A stretch of DNA of 64,000 nt, taken from Megalobrama amblycephala (lineage: Eukaryota > Chordata > Actinopteri > Cypriniformes > Xenocyprididae). The stretch is from positions 15,581,734 through 15,645,733 of the forward strand of contig NC_063049.1 in assembly GCF_018812025.1 (NCBI RefSeq). The letters run 5' to 3'. Position 1 is the stretch's first letter; each line of letters starts with the position of its first letter. Below, piece after piece: positions 1 to 12,687 of this stretch. The position numbers and the translations under genes were made by a program. The notes under the pieces were generated by a model, which was not told the DNA's origin, ran no database searches, and worked only from the letters and a program-made list of their open reading frames with translations.

Positions 1-927
1 TCTGATATTATTCCATCGCTGCTCTCTGATCACAAATGCATCTTTATATGCATTTCTCTTTCAGATACTGCTAATTTACATAGACCTACCTCATACTGGA
101 AATTGAATTATTTCATTGCTTAAGTACAAGGAAGGATACAATTCATTTTATAAGCACTAATTATTGGGGAAAAGCTAACAAGGAAAACAATTTTTGCAGT
201 AATTGGGAATTGGCAAAATATGAAATTGGTAAATACTTGCATTTTAGTAGTAAATTGACTAAAAAGAAAATAAATGATGAAACTATAAAGTATTATAATA
301 TGTAAAATCTCAAATCTTCTATCTAAAATGGTTCTGTCTGATGCTGAAAATCATCAAAACTCTTTAGATGAGTTTTATAAACAAAAAGCTGAGGGAGCAG
401 ATCACGGAAAAGATGGATTGAGGAAGGTGAGCAAAATTCTTCTTATTTTTTTTTTTAGACTAGAAAAACAACACATGGAAAAAAAAAAAAAAATCAAATT
501 GGAAAGCTTATAATTGATGGATCTCTCTGTGAAGACCAAAAAGCCAATGCAAATTTTGTGACAAATTCTATCATGATTTATATACATCTTACAAATTTAA
601 CAAACAGCATGCTCATGTTTTTTTTGTTTTTTTTTTAATACGGAGCCGTTATGATCAAGCCATTTGCGATTCTCCCATTGCTTTAAAAGCAATTGATGGA
701 GCAATTAAATTTTTAAAAATCAATAAATCCCCTGGTACAGATGGTCTAACGTATAAATAAATCATCTCTCCCACTACATTGTGCCAAGGACTGATCACTT
801 TAATTCCCAAGCCAAGTAAAAAAACATTACTTTATTAGATAATTGGCGTCCAATACTGTTATTAAACAAAGATTATAAATAATTGGTTGAGTATTGGCCA
901 AAAGATTAAAAGGAGTATTACATATTA
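1..927 (+). mobile_element. L1/Tx1-like LINE fragment (degraded)
   Basis: Broken reading frames on the + strand resemble the endonuclease end and the start of the reverse transcriptase of an L1/Tx1-type LINE. Near 85-115 a stretch reads like the conserved SYWKLN block. At 328-480 a piece reads LDEFYKQKAEGA. At 690-750 the frame gives the RT block INKSPGTDGLT, and at 838-880 it gives NWRPILLLNKDYK. Stop codons, poly-A runs and frame changes show that it is dead. The window edge cuts the 5' side, and a foldback element at 930 cuts it before the YxDD catalytic block. The family call rests on remembered motif wording, so the clade is tentative. Confidence 0.6.
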
Positions 928-929
928 TT

Positions 930-2910
930 ACAGGTTTTTTTAATTGCTTTGGTGCAATTTTCACAAGTAACTGGCAAATTTTAAAAACTCTTAGTACTAA
1001 TATCACAACAGATCATCAAAAGTGCACTTTTTTTTCAAACATTTCAGCATATTTTCAACTGTGTTAGTACAATACACAAAATCACAAAGTATCCTTTTCA
1101 CTACACAAAGTAAGTGTTTCATCTATATAAATGTTTCATTCACAGTAACTGCCTTTCATAATGCTATTACTATCAAACTTTTGATTTGTATCTCTTCTTG
1201 TTCAGTTTTATATATTTGTCTATTATTTAATCCAACTGGACTTAATGATTAATCAATGGATCATTTGGTACACCTATAGATTTCTATAGATATTTTAATT
1301 ATATAGGCATAGTTTCTATAGAACTTGTTTGCATTTTCCGACATGGATAACCAAATGTAATGAATTCTTTTTTCATTATAAGCAATTTATCTTAGATGAT
1401 GACCACAGTTGTCAAAGTGAGTGTGTGGGGTCATGGTAAACCCTGTGTTGTGAACCAAATGTCCCCACTAGGTCTAAAATTACTACCATCCTTTTGGTTT
1501 GGACATTTGGTTCACAACGCAGAGTTTACCTTATTTTTTATTTTTTATTTTTTTTTATTTTTTTTGGTCTCAATGAGGAAAACGGCTTTTAAATCATACA
1601 AAATTATATTTTTCTAAAATGTAAAAATGCAGAATGTTTTCTGTGATGGTAGGTTTAACTGTATAACTGACTGTAAGGACTGACTGTATAACATCAGACT
1701 GATTAGAGGCATTACCATGCAAGTTTTTTCAACTCTTATTGATAGAGTTCCCATTCACTCACATTACAGTTTTTTTTTTTAATTTGCTTTGATACTATTT
1801 TCTCAAGTAAGGTGTACATTTTCAAAACTCTTAGTACAAAAATCCAAACTGATCACACTTGTAACACAGCTAGTCATTCTTTCAAAACTTGATCTCATGC
1901 TTTCATTCTAGCTTCATTTTACATAATCACTGTTTCAAAAACAAGATCATTGTAATATGTGATGAGAACATTTGGTTTAATCACCGAAACACAACAGTAT
2001 GATCTTTCAGTTTAGTACTTTTAACAATCAGTTAATTCAATAGCAAACAATGCAAGATACATGTTTCAAATCGCCCTTGTTGCTGAAACATTTACAGAGG
2101 CTACAGATATCACAATAAATGTTCTCACTTCTCTACCATATGACTGAATCTATAACTGATCTTATAGACATTACATTGGTATATGTGGTTTACGGGGACT
2201 ATAGGCGTAATGGTTTTTATACTGTACAAACTGTATATTCTATCCCCTACACTAACCCTACCCCTAAACGTACCTATCACAGAAAACTTTCTGCATTTTT
2301 ACATTTTATTAAAATATAATTTCATTTGATTTTTCCTCATGGGGACAAAAAAAAAAAAAAGTCCAAACAAGGCCTAAAATTACTGGTATTACCATCCTTG
2401 TTGGGATATTTGGTTGCAGTGTTGCAGGACCACACACTCACTTTGAAAATTGTGGTCATCGTCTAAGATAAATTGCTTATAATTCATTACATTTGGTTAT
2501 CCATATCGGAAATTGCAAATAATTTCTATAGAAACTATCAGTATCTATAGGGGTAACAAATGATTCATTGATTAACCATGAAGTTCAGTTGGATTAAATA
2601 ATAGACAAATGTATTATATATAATATAATATATTATTATACATTATATAAACTGAACGAGAAAAGATGCAAATCAAAATTTTGATAGTAATAGCATCATG
2701 AAAGGCAGTTACTGTGACTGAAACACTTACTTTGCGTAGTGAAAAGGATACTTTATGATTTTGTGTATTGTACTAAAACAATTGAAAATATGTTGAAATG
2801 TTTGAAAAAAGTGCACTTTTGATGATCTGTTGTGAGATTAGTACTAAGAGTTTTGAAAATGTACACCTGACTTGTGAAAATAGTACCAAAGCGAGTAAAA
2901 AAAAAACTGT
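930..2910. mobile_element. Foldback DNA element with ~500 bp inverted arms
   Basis: The left arm (about 930-1,475) is the reverse complement of the right arm (about 2,395-2,910). Examples are AGATCATCAAAAGTGCACTT near 1,011 against AAGTGCACTTTTGATGATCT near 2,810, and the shared 'GATAACCAAATGTAATGAATT' neighbourhood. The ends read ACAG followed by a T-run and GCTTTGGT. A third copy of this terminus lies inside at about 1,765-1,840, so two related copies are nested or rearranged. No transposase frame is visible. The middle (2,170-2,330) is shared in reverse with 41,462-41,690. Confidence 0.75.
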
Positions 2911-3049
2911 GTCATTACAAGGATGATCCACAACTGTTTTTTTTTTTTTTTGTTTTGTTTTATTTTGTGATGGTTGTTCATGAGTCTTTTGTTTGTTCTG
3001 AGCAGTTCAACTGAGCTCTGTCAAGGTTTTTGTTTTTGGTTTTTTTTGC

Positions 3050-3285
3050 ATATTTGAACCCTTTCCAGCAGTGACTGAATGATTTTGAGATCCGTCTTTT
3101 CACAATGAGGACAATTGAGGGACTCAAACTCAACTATTAAAACAGGTTCAAACATTCACTGATGCTCCAGAGGGAAACACAATGCATTAAGAGCCGGGGG
3201 ATGAAAACCCTCAATTGTCCTCAGTGTGAAACGATGTATCTCAAAATCATACAGTCTGTGCTGGAAAGGGTTCAAATCAGAATCA
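3050..3285. repeat. Short imperfect palindrome
   Basis: GAACCCTTTCCAGCAGTGAC near 3,056 and AGTCTGTGCTGGAAAGGGTTC near 3,252 are inverted copies. The inner parts (ATGAGGACAATTGAGGG; CCTCAATTGTCCTCAGTG) pair as well. The transcript or single strand could form a hairpin of about 230 nt. It is probably a small MITE. Confidence 0.6.
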
Positions 3286-3565
3286 CACTTTGTGGGAACC
3301 ACTTCAAGCAACTGTATACACAGCAGTGTCAGAGCGCCACTCAATGGACAAAACACACATTGCTTTAAAATGGCTCAATGATAAATTATATTTTGAATAG
3401 TGTTGGGCATGGGATAGGAAAGTTGTTTTATGCAGATGATGGTGCTAATGGAGAAGGGGTAGAAATGTGTCTAGAAAAGCATGCAGTAATGGTTGTTGTA
3501 ATATGATTTTCAAAAAAGAGGAAAACCCCATCTATCGAAGTTATGATCAAGAACTGAAACAAGAA

Positions 3566-4509
3566 TACAGTACAGTCCAAAAGTTTGGAACCACTAAGAT
3601 TTTTAATGTTTTTAAAAGAGGTTTCGTCTGCTCACCAAGGCTACATTTATTTAATTAAAAATACAGTAAAAAACAGTAATATTGTGAAATATTATTACAA
3701 TTTAAAATAACTGTGTACTATTTAAATATATTTGACAAAGTAATTTATTCCTGTGATGGCAAAGCTGAATTTTCAGCATTGTTACTCCAGTCTTCAGTGT
3801 CACATGATCCTTCAGAAATCATTCTAATATGCTGATTTGCTGCTCAATAAACATTTATGATTATTTTCAATGTTGAAAACAGTTGTGTACTTTTTTTTTT
3901 TCAGGATTCCTTGATGAATAGAAAGTTCAAAAGAACAGCATTTATCTGAAATACAAAGCTTCTGTAGCATTATACACCACCGTTCAAAAGTTTGGGGTCA
4001 GTAAGAATTTTTATTTTTATTTTTTTTTAAAGAAATTAAAGAAATGAATACTTTTATTCAGCAAGGATGCATTAAATCAATCAAAAGTGGCAGTAATGAC
4101 ATTTATAATGTTACAAAAGATTAGATTTCAGATAAACACTGTTCTTTTGAACTTTCTATTCATCAAATAATCCTGAAAAAAAATATTGTGCACAAATATT
4201 TTGTACAATTGTACACATTAAATGTTTCTTGAGCAGCAGATCAGCATATTAGAATGATTTCTGAAGGATCATGTGACACTGAAGACTGGAGTAATGATGC
4301 TGAAAATTCAGCTTTGCCATCACAGGAATAAATTACTTTGTCAAATATATTCAAATAGAAAACAGTTATTTTAAATTGTAATAATATTTCACAATATTAC
4401 TGTCTTTACTGTATTTTTAATTAAATAAATGTAGCCTTGGTGAGCAGACGAAACTTCTTTTAAAAACATTAAAAATCTTAGTGGTTCCAAACTTTTGGAC
4501 TGTACTGTA
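3566..4509. mobile_element. Tc1/mariner-type MITE, ~0.94 kb
   Basis: The terminal inverted repeats of at least 33 bp match: TACAGTACAGTCCAAAAGTT at the left and AACTTTTGGACTGTACTGTA at the right. TA followed by CAGT at both ends fits the TA target of the Tc1/mariner superfamily. The interior is a near-complete palindrome with a second, related terminus (CCGTTCAAAAGTTTGGGGTC near 3,982). It sits inside the LINE relic. Partial copies lie at 15,880-16,150, 38,540-38,790 and 61,460-61,830. Confidence 0.8.
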
Positions 4510-4775
4510 TGTAATCAGATTTTCAAGTATACTTGGATGGTTTCAATAATAACATTTGCAGCACACACCCAACAGATGATAGATAAAAGTAAGAGATGGA
4601 ATGAATGTTTTGAGATGTTTGGCAGGAATAGCTTGGGGGTGCTGACCGGCAGTCTGTGAAAAGAATATATTGTGCACTCATAAAAAAACTGTTTACAGTT
4701 GATTTTGGAAGTATGATTAATGGAACAGCCCCAGAATCTCTACTCGATAAAGTAAATATAATACAAAATCGAGCT

Positions 4776-5559
4776 TTAAAGGATTAGTTCACTTTCAAAT
4801 AAACTTTTCCTGAAAATTTACTCACCCTCATGTCATCCAAGATGTTCATGTCTTTCTTTCTTCCGTCAAAAAGAAATTAAGGTTTTTGATGAAAACATTC
4901 CAGGATTATTCTCCATATAGTGGACTTCAATGGCCTCCAAACGGTTGAAGGTCAAAAATTACAGTTTCAGTGCAGCTTCAAAGGGCTTTAAATGATACCA
5001 GACGAGGAATAAGGGTCTTATCTAGTGAAACCATCGCTCATTTTCTAAAAAAAAAAAAAGCTTTATAAACACAAATGCTCACCTTGCAAGTGCTTCCGCC
5101 AGACCGACTTCCGTATTCTTCAAAAGGCTTACGCTGTATGTCCTACGCCTTCCCTATTCAACTTACGGAACTACGCAGTGCCAGTTCCGTTTTCCGTAAT
5201 TTGAATACGGAAGGTGTTCTGGCAGAAGCTAGATATTTTTCTTTATAATTTTAAATATGAGAGATATCTTAAATATAAGATTTTTTTTACACAAACGTAT
5301 CGCTTTGCTTCAGAAGGCCTTTATTAACCCACTGGAGCTGCGTGGAGTATGTTTATGATGGATGTGGATGGAAGCTTTTCTTCAGCTCATACTTATGGGT
5401 CCCGTTCACTGCCATTATAAAGCTCTGAACAGTCAGGATATTTATTAATATTTCTTTGATTGTGTTCATCAGAAAGAAGAAAGTCATATACACCTAGGAT
5501 GGCTTGAGGGTGAGTAAAGCTTGGGCTAATTTTCATTTGAAAGTGAACTAATCCTTTAA
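4776..5559. mobile_element. TTAA-flanked MITE (piggyBac-like ends)
   Basis: The 25 bp terminal inverted repeats are perfect: TTAAAGGATTAGTTCACTTT at the left and AAAGTGAACTAATCCTTTAA at the right. TTAA at both outer edges suggests a piggyBac-type target duplication, though TTAA is itself palindromic and could belong to the repeat. The centre carries a GC-richer block (5,090-5,220). An inverted relative of that block lies at the window end (63,720-64,000). Confidence 0.75.
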
Positions 5560-5697
5560 GAATACGCTGTGGACTGTGGAGCATTACAACATCTCCAGTG
5601 TCAACTCTAAGTTTAAATGGCTGAGATGCCATTGGAGTTTCGTATAAAGGGCAATGAGAAGTACATCCAGTTAAAAGAATAATAGAAAATTGCTGGG

Positions 5698-5700
<3 letters not shown>

Positions 5701-5757
<57 letters not shown>
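5701..5757. repeat. (TA)n microsatellite
   Basis: An uninterrupted TA dinucleotide run of about 57 bp inside the LINE relic. It produces a spurious Tyr-Ile repeat frame on the minus strand. Confidence 0.95.
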
Positions 5758-5759
<2 letters not shown>

Positions 5760-5953
5760 CTGAATAGCTTTGGATGGAAAGCAAATAAAGAGGCTCATCA
5801 AACTGGAATAAGTAACTGCTGTATTCCCTATAGCAAGTAACACCTCCATGACTATTCCCAATACCTCTAGTCGACTTTCAACTTCTATAGTGAGATATAA
5901 AAACAGAAAAGAACCTAACGGCACAATAGTACATAAATATTTGGAACAGAAAG

Positions 5954-6670
5954 TACACTGTAAAAAAAATCCCAGTAAAATTTACGGTAAAAAAACGGCA
6001 GCTGTGGTTGCCAGAACTTTACCGTAAAAAATACAGTAGCAATGTAAAAAAAAAAAAATTTAAATTTACGGTAAAATAACGTATTTCATTAACTGATATA
6101 ATGTTAATTTACCAACCTAATGAAGTACTAATATCTGTTTTGTATCTTTATAATACACTGACAGTCACCAAACACAGTGGTGATAAGAGTCACATGATGA
6201 ATCAAAGTTCATCACAAGCAGCTTTTCCACAAGTTAAGGAGGACAATACTAATATATAGAAGGTGCACACAGCATGAAATTTTAAAAATGCAATAAACAT
6301 TAATTTAACAACATCAGATGTAACATAAAACCCTAATGTACATAACTGATTAGAAAAAAATGAGAAAAACTAAGAAGAAACAGAGTTATTTCAACGAAAA
6401 TATATCAAATGTGAAGTGTCACGCAGGGAATTGTGGGAATGTCAATTTACGGATTTTCACTGTAAATTTTACAATGAATTGTTATTTTTCACTTCCAAAA
6501 ACTGTGAATTTCATGTTATTTTACCGTAAAATTACATTAAATGTACTGTTAGATCTATTACATTTATTCACCGTATAGTACGGAAACTTTCTGTAAACCA
6601 ATTGACAGTTTTTCACCACAGCATTTTTACAGTCTTTTACTGTTAAAATCACGGTCATTTTTTACACTGT
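5954..6670. mobile_element. MITE with CACTGTAAAAAA-type ends
   Basis: The ends read CACTGTAAAAAAAATCCC at the left and ATTTTTTACACTGTA at the right. The interior is rich in TTTACGGTAAA motifs on both strands and forms extended imperfect foldback. It has no coding capacity and sits inside the LINE relic. Another element with similar ends lies at 44,870-45,600. Confidence 0.6.
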
Positions 6671-7390
6671 ATGTATCAGTAATTCAGTTGCAGAATGGTC
6701 TAAAGATCCTGAACATACAGCAGTGTAAAAACCAAGGTTTAGGAACAAAATAGCAGAAAGAACATCTAATCATATATCAGTCTATACAACAGAAATGCTT
6801 GCAATATTGCTGGCTCTTCAGTGTGGAAGAGATCAAAACACCTGAAGTGGTCATATGTTCAGCAGCATTATCAAAATAGTGGAAAATTGTCAACTAGGCA
6901 ATACATTTTATCAGATATTTTATAAAGTTTGTTCAGAATACATCAAACAAGAACAGTTATCTCATGGTTACCCGCTCATGTAGGGTAGAAGGAACAGAGT
7001 TGAATGTCCCAATGAGTAAATTGGAAATAAAAGGACTAATTAAAGCAGCTGTAAAGGATATGTGGCAAAGGAAATAGTACAGAGAAAATAAAGAACATCT
7101 TTAATATTCAGAGAATAGTTGGGAGCGAGAGGAGAAGTTTTGGAAACAGACAGCGTAATATCTCATCTCAGATTTGGGCTCTCTGCATATGATTGGAAAA
7201 CATGAATCCAGATGTTGTATCAGATGTGATCTTCCTGAAACAGTCGAGCATGTTTTAATAAAGTGTTATGACAATGAAAGTTTACAATTTAGAAGCACTT
7301 AGAGATATTTGAGTTAATCAGCTTTCACTGCAGAATTTGTTAAACAAAGATTCAACGGTGTAAAAAAAATAACTAATAGATATCACCATA

Positions 7391-8200
7391 CTTCCCCAGC
7401 TGATTAATTATATTAAAAATGGCAAAAAAAATAAATAAATAAATTGTATAACAAGTTTTTTAAAATGTTATGTTTAAATATGCAAATGAGGCATTATCTA
7501 ATTAAACATGTGCTAATTTGCATACATTTCTAGAACAAAACTCTGAATATCGGATGACGTCAGGTTCAAAATTCTCGTTAAATTCAAAGGGAATTTTGGT
7601 TATTTCTTTTTATCAATCCATAAATCAGAAAATACTATCAACAGCCAGAAAAATAATAATAATAATAATAATTTTCACCATTTCTTTAGGACTAAAATTG
7701 TGTATAAAATCAGACAAATCATATATCAACAAATCCCTCTGTAAAAACCTTCAGAATATAGATAGGAATAAAATTGGTGTAGGCCTATGTAAGTTCTGCC
7801 GAAGAGGAGATATGTGAAAAAAGAAGAAAAAAATCATTTTTAGAAATTTACTGTAAATGAAATCTATAGACGCAAATAGAGTGCTAATAAAACATACACT
7901 TAAAAGTGTTTTTTGGATGTTTTCTTTCCACCAGTCTGAAAAAACACTTTATGAAAAGCCAAAAAGTGCAAAATCTCAAAATTGACAATTTGTTTTTGCC
8001 TGTAGTGTCCGCCCTTAAGATGTGCATGTAGTTTGTTGGTTCCCTCTTTTTTTAAAATAATTTATTATTATATTATCATCATCATTATGTAGTTGCCCCT
8101 CAACGTCAACGCTCCACACTCCACCCCAGGAGGTGGCGCAATATGCTCCAAAACCATAAAGAAGAAATAGAAGAAGAAGAAGCACAAGCAGCACTGCAGT
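7391..8200. other. Intergenic, nothing recognised
   Basis: AT-rich sequence with short A and AAT runs. There is a GAAGAAGAAG stretch near 8,160-8,182, just upstream of u2af1. I see no gene, no clear terminal repeats and no RNA gene. Confidence 0.5.
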
Positions 8201-8308
8201 TTGCGCCTCACTACACTAGGTGGCAGTACTCTGGCTCTCTGTGTTCAGCGTCTCCTTTCTTGATTCTCCGGTAGAAGAAAAAGCGCCCATCGCCTTTCTT
8301 TTTTCAAA
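8200..8308 (+). promoter_or_regulatory. u2af1: Probable u2af1 core promoter / 5'UTR
   Basis: This is the sequence immediately before the u2af1 start codon. It has no TATA box and contains pyrimidine stretches (TCTCCTTTCTT; CGCCTTTCTTTTTTC) of the kind seen at TSSs of housekeeping RNA-processing genes. The exact start site cannot be fixed from sequence alone. Confidence 0.35.
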
Positions 8309-11300
8309 ATGGCCGAATACTTGGCGTCGATTTTCGGTACAGAAAAAGACAAGTAAGTATAAATTCTCCTTAAAATATTGCCTGCATTTGATTATGCTTA
8401 GTAATCGTATATGCTTTGTTACAAACTGCCTATTACGGGTAGAATATAAGGTTATTTACCTTTCTTATATCATGCCTCGTGTGGTTATGAGCTGACCTGT
8501 TTGCCAGCCTCGCCTCTAGTAAAACAACAACAATAATATTTATTATAATAATGATAATAATAAATGTTTGTTTCACATCGAATAGCTTTCATATGCTGAA
8601 TAATCATTATATATTAAAATGTTTATTTTGGTTTTGTATTGTTTGTTTCCGTCTCGCGCGGCTGCAGTGCGTCTCATTCATTGTGTCTTGTTGGTCGGTC
8701 TTAAAGCAAAATCATAATCTCTTCATATAGTTTAATAAGCTGCGTTTGTCTTCTCGTTATTTTGTAGTTTAATAGCGTGTGAATACATAGTCATATGAAC
8801 AGAAATCCAAACTAACCATCATGTGTGAACAAATCAGACCGAGTGTGTGTATTTTGAACCTCTCTTGCTTTCAACAGGGTAAACTGCTCTTTCTACTTTA
8901 AAATTGGAGCATGTCGCCATGGAGACCGATGCTCGAGACTCCATAACAAACCCACGTTCAGTCAGGTACGCGCCAGTTTTTTTTCTTTTCTTTTTCTTCA
9001 TTTAGTTCTGCAATGCACGATTCTTCTGGCAGATTTGCCTTGTAATTCGTACTTGATTTGTGTTTCAGACCATTGCTCTGTTGAACATCTACCGGAACCC
9101 ACAAAACACAGCTCAGTCTGCTGATGGCATAAGTAAGTCTTCCTCTTACACACATCTTGCTTGATATTCTGGAGTGGCGTGAAGTCAGACTACATGTTCA
9201 CAGAAATGAACAGCTACTGAAGTCATTACTGTATTTGATTGTGGTGTTTCCTCTCTTGTATCAGATGCTGTGAGTGATGTGGAGATGCAGGAACATTATG
9301 ACGAGTTCTTTGAGGTAGGTGGTCATTCTTCAAAAGTCATGTTGAAATGGAGAGGAAGACAGGCGTGCCCACAACATCTCTAATATATATTGAAAGGGCT
9401 AGTTCATCCAAAAATGAATTTTCAGTCATTACTCACTCGTCCTCATGACGTTCCACACCCGTAAGACCTTCGTTCATCTTCGGAACACAAATTATGATAT
9501 TTTTCATGAAATCCAAGGATTTATGATCCACACATAGGCAGCAACATCATTGCACCCTTTGAGTCCAGAAAGGTAGTCATCGTTAAAATAGTCCACGTGA
9601 CTACAGTAGTTCAACCTTAATTTCAAGAAGCGACGAGAATAATTTTTGTGTGCAAAAATAACTCCTTTATTCAATAATGTCTTCTCTTCTGTGTTATTCT
9701 CCTACGCTGTTGACGTAGTGAATACAGTGCAGCGTTTCCAGTTTCTACGTCCGAACGCCGGCTCAGTATTGGCAGACGCTGTTCACATGAGAGCAGTACG
9801 ACGTATGCATGTGATGCTGACACAGGAGCCGGCCAATACTGCATAGAAGAGAAGAGATTGTTGAATAAAGACATTATTTTTGTTTTTGCGCTCAAAAGTA
9901 TTCTCGTCACTTCATAATATTAAGGTTGAACTATTTTAACCATGTTTTTACTACCTTTCTGAACTCAAAAGGTGCCTATGTGTGGTTCAGAAACTATTGG
10001 ATTTCATCAAAAATAGATTCAAGCAATTTCAGACTCCCCACAATGAGAGAAACAGTTGAAAAATTAGGGAATTTCAAAGTCTTTTTCCACACCTTAAAAA
10101 AAAAAAAAGGTATTCAAAAGTCATGGAAATGTCTAGGGCTGGATAAAAAAAAAAAATTACGATTTCTCGATTTTAATTCTCATTTTTATGAACCAATATT
10201 GATTCTTAAATCCCAAGAATCAATCTTTTAGTCTATGCTGTTTTTAGTTGATGAATGAATGGAACATTGAATCGCGCCTCCCATCTAATAAAATGCAATA
10301 AGCTTTGTGCTTCATCACTTTTGATATGAAACAAAGTCAATCAAAATTCTCAAATTTAAATTCTGTCCATTTTATTAAGAAATTCAAATAATAAATACAA
10401 TTTTCGTGCTCTGTTATTGTGGCGTGAATGATTGTTGTAGCAGAGAAAGTGGTACTAACATTAAGGACCCCTGACCCCCCTAGAGGGACCAAGGTCCACC
10501 CACCACAGTTTCACAAAATCAGATTTACCATCACAGGAATAAATTACACTTTAAAATATATTAAAATGGAAAACTGTTACATGGACTTACCTAAATCTTA
10601 CCAACTTTTGTACAGTGTCTTATCACAAACAATCTTTCAGAATAATGTACACATTTGTTGCATCAGTTGTGTTTTTAGGCTATAAATCATTCTTTGCAAA
10701 TGTATTGTGTCCAGGAGGTTTTCACCGAAATGGAGGAGAAATATGGAGAGGTTGAGGAGATGAATGTGTGTGATAATTTAGGAGATCACCTGGTGGGAAA
10801 TGTCTACGTGAAGGTGAGAATTTACAGTACTGTCATGTCAATGGTAAAACGCCAGTATACTCATACCTGTGACCGCATGTTGTATATTAATGGTGCTCAT
10901 GTTACAGTTACTGACTACTTAGAACTGTTAACTTGTAATACAAATATTATGATTTCATGTATAGCCAGTGTTTCTTGGTACAGTTACTTTGGGCCACTGT
11001 AAAAATATTGCCCAGCTAACATTATTATTACTACTATTAGTATTATAAGCCTTGTCCGGAATTGTATGTTTTCTTTATTATTATTATTATTATTATTATT
11101 CCCGATCAGGAGTTAATAGAACCCCTATGAACCTTAAATAGGAAAATGATGCAATTTGGCACACTGATAACCCTTTTCCACCAAGGCGTTTTGAGCGCTG
11201 GTTCAGAGCCAGAGCCTAGTTTCAAATCGGTTCTTTGTCTTTCGACACCCAAAGCACCAGCTCTGAACCAGGAGAAGTGGTTCATAAGTAGCACCAAAAC

Positions 11301-12652
11301 ATTGCTGGTCTAGAAGTAGGGCTGGGTATCCCTCAATTTTCGATATCGATACCTTGACTTCGGTACTGGTTCCTGAACGATACTTTTTCAGTACCAATTT
11401 TAGTATTAATGGTTACATTACCTCCAACTAGTGTTTTCTGAGGGTTTGTCTCAATTAGCTCCCTAGTTCAGTAGTCAGGGCACTGACCAGAGAATCGGCC
11501 ATTTAAGGGCTGTCTCAATCGCAGAATCCTTCCAGGGCACTAAAACTTTCGCTCCCTAAAAAGTCCCACAATACACCGTGAAAACCAGGGAGCATCGATG
11601 CTCACTATGTTCCCTTAACAGAAGTTCTGAAGTGCGAAGCTTAAATCATGTGAGCCAACTCACTACACATAACGATGCACGATAGGTGTTTTTTTTAAAA
11701 ACAAACCATTATTTTATTATATTTCAGCATAAACATGTATCACTAGATGGGTAATGAACATAATCTAGCTAACATTTATAATTTATTTACGGCTGAAAAG
11801 TTGCACGTATATGTACCAAGCAAATAATTTATCATAATGTACTTTAAATAACATTACAAGTAATGTCGGAAAATATCAGGGGCCGTATTCACAAAACATC
11901 TTAAGGCTGAAAGTAGCTCCTAACTTGCCGATTTAGGAGAAACTCTTAAAAATAATGGGCGTGTCAGTCCTAATTTTAGGACTCCTAAATTTTTGCTCTA
12001 AGAGTATTTCATAAAGCATTTTAGCGCTAAAACTAGCTCCTAAATCTGTGATCTTCGAATATTGTTTTCTTTTATGTAGACATATGATAATGCATAAGAT
12101 CCTGTCCTTCTTTGAAAGTTTTTATCCTTATGCAGAAATTATTCAGACAGCATCATGTAGATTCACACAGACATCAAGATTCTGTGTATGATCCTCAACA
12201 ACGGTGACAATTTTCAGATAAACAGATTAACTCTGAACATCACAAAACAAGCTAGTAAAGTCACAAAAAAAAAATTTTTTTTTAGTGTCACCATTGTTGA
12301 GGATCATATGCTGATTCATGATGTCTGTGTGAGTCTAAAAGACACTGCTCAAAACTCTGTATAAAATATTAAAACCAAAAAACTAATAAAAAAGGACGGA
12401 AAAAAAGTTGATGCAAAACTGACATTTAACACACTTATAGTTTAGACTCTGGAGAAGACCAGTGAATCATCAGCACTAAACAACCAAATTCATCTGATCA
12501 GACTTTCTCCTGCATCTTTTGCTATAACAAACATGTTTTGAAAAGTTAAAGCAGCCAAAGAAAATCTAATAATTAAATAGCAAAAATCAAGAGCCCATCT
12601 AAAGCAAACGCTCTCCTCTATAATGGTGACTTCAAACTTTATTATTTTCTAT

Positions 12653-12687
<35 letters not shown>

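Larger units (their letters stand above)
3370..7390 (+). mobile_element. I/Nimb-type LINE relic in four collinear blocks
   Basis: Four blocks in the same orientation and order resemble one I-clade (Nimb-like) LINE ORF2. The first, at 3,380-3,520, carries an RT catalytic YADD-type block (GIGKLFYADDGANGEG). The second, at 4,620-4,775, is the RT tail. The third, at 5,560-5,930, is a downstream linker region. The fourth, at 6,680-7,300, is an RNase H-like block (YTTEMLAILLALQ) followed by a Cys/His-like tail reading ETVEHVLIKCY across frames. Foldback elements at 3,566-4,509, 4,776-5,559 and 5,954-6,670 separate the blocks. Stops and frameshifts are common, so the element is dead. The clade is inferred from the RNase H domain and motif wording. 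Confidence 0.6.

Noticed and set aside
5613..5924. 103-codon minus-strand open frame with a Tyr-Ile repeat
   Set aside because: The frame is created by the (TA)n microsatellite and LINE remains; it has no domain.
1..8300. Looked for CRYAA-like alpha-crystallin exons upstream of u2af1
   Set aside because: No crystallin domain motif was seen; the region is transposon remains.
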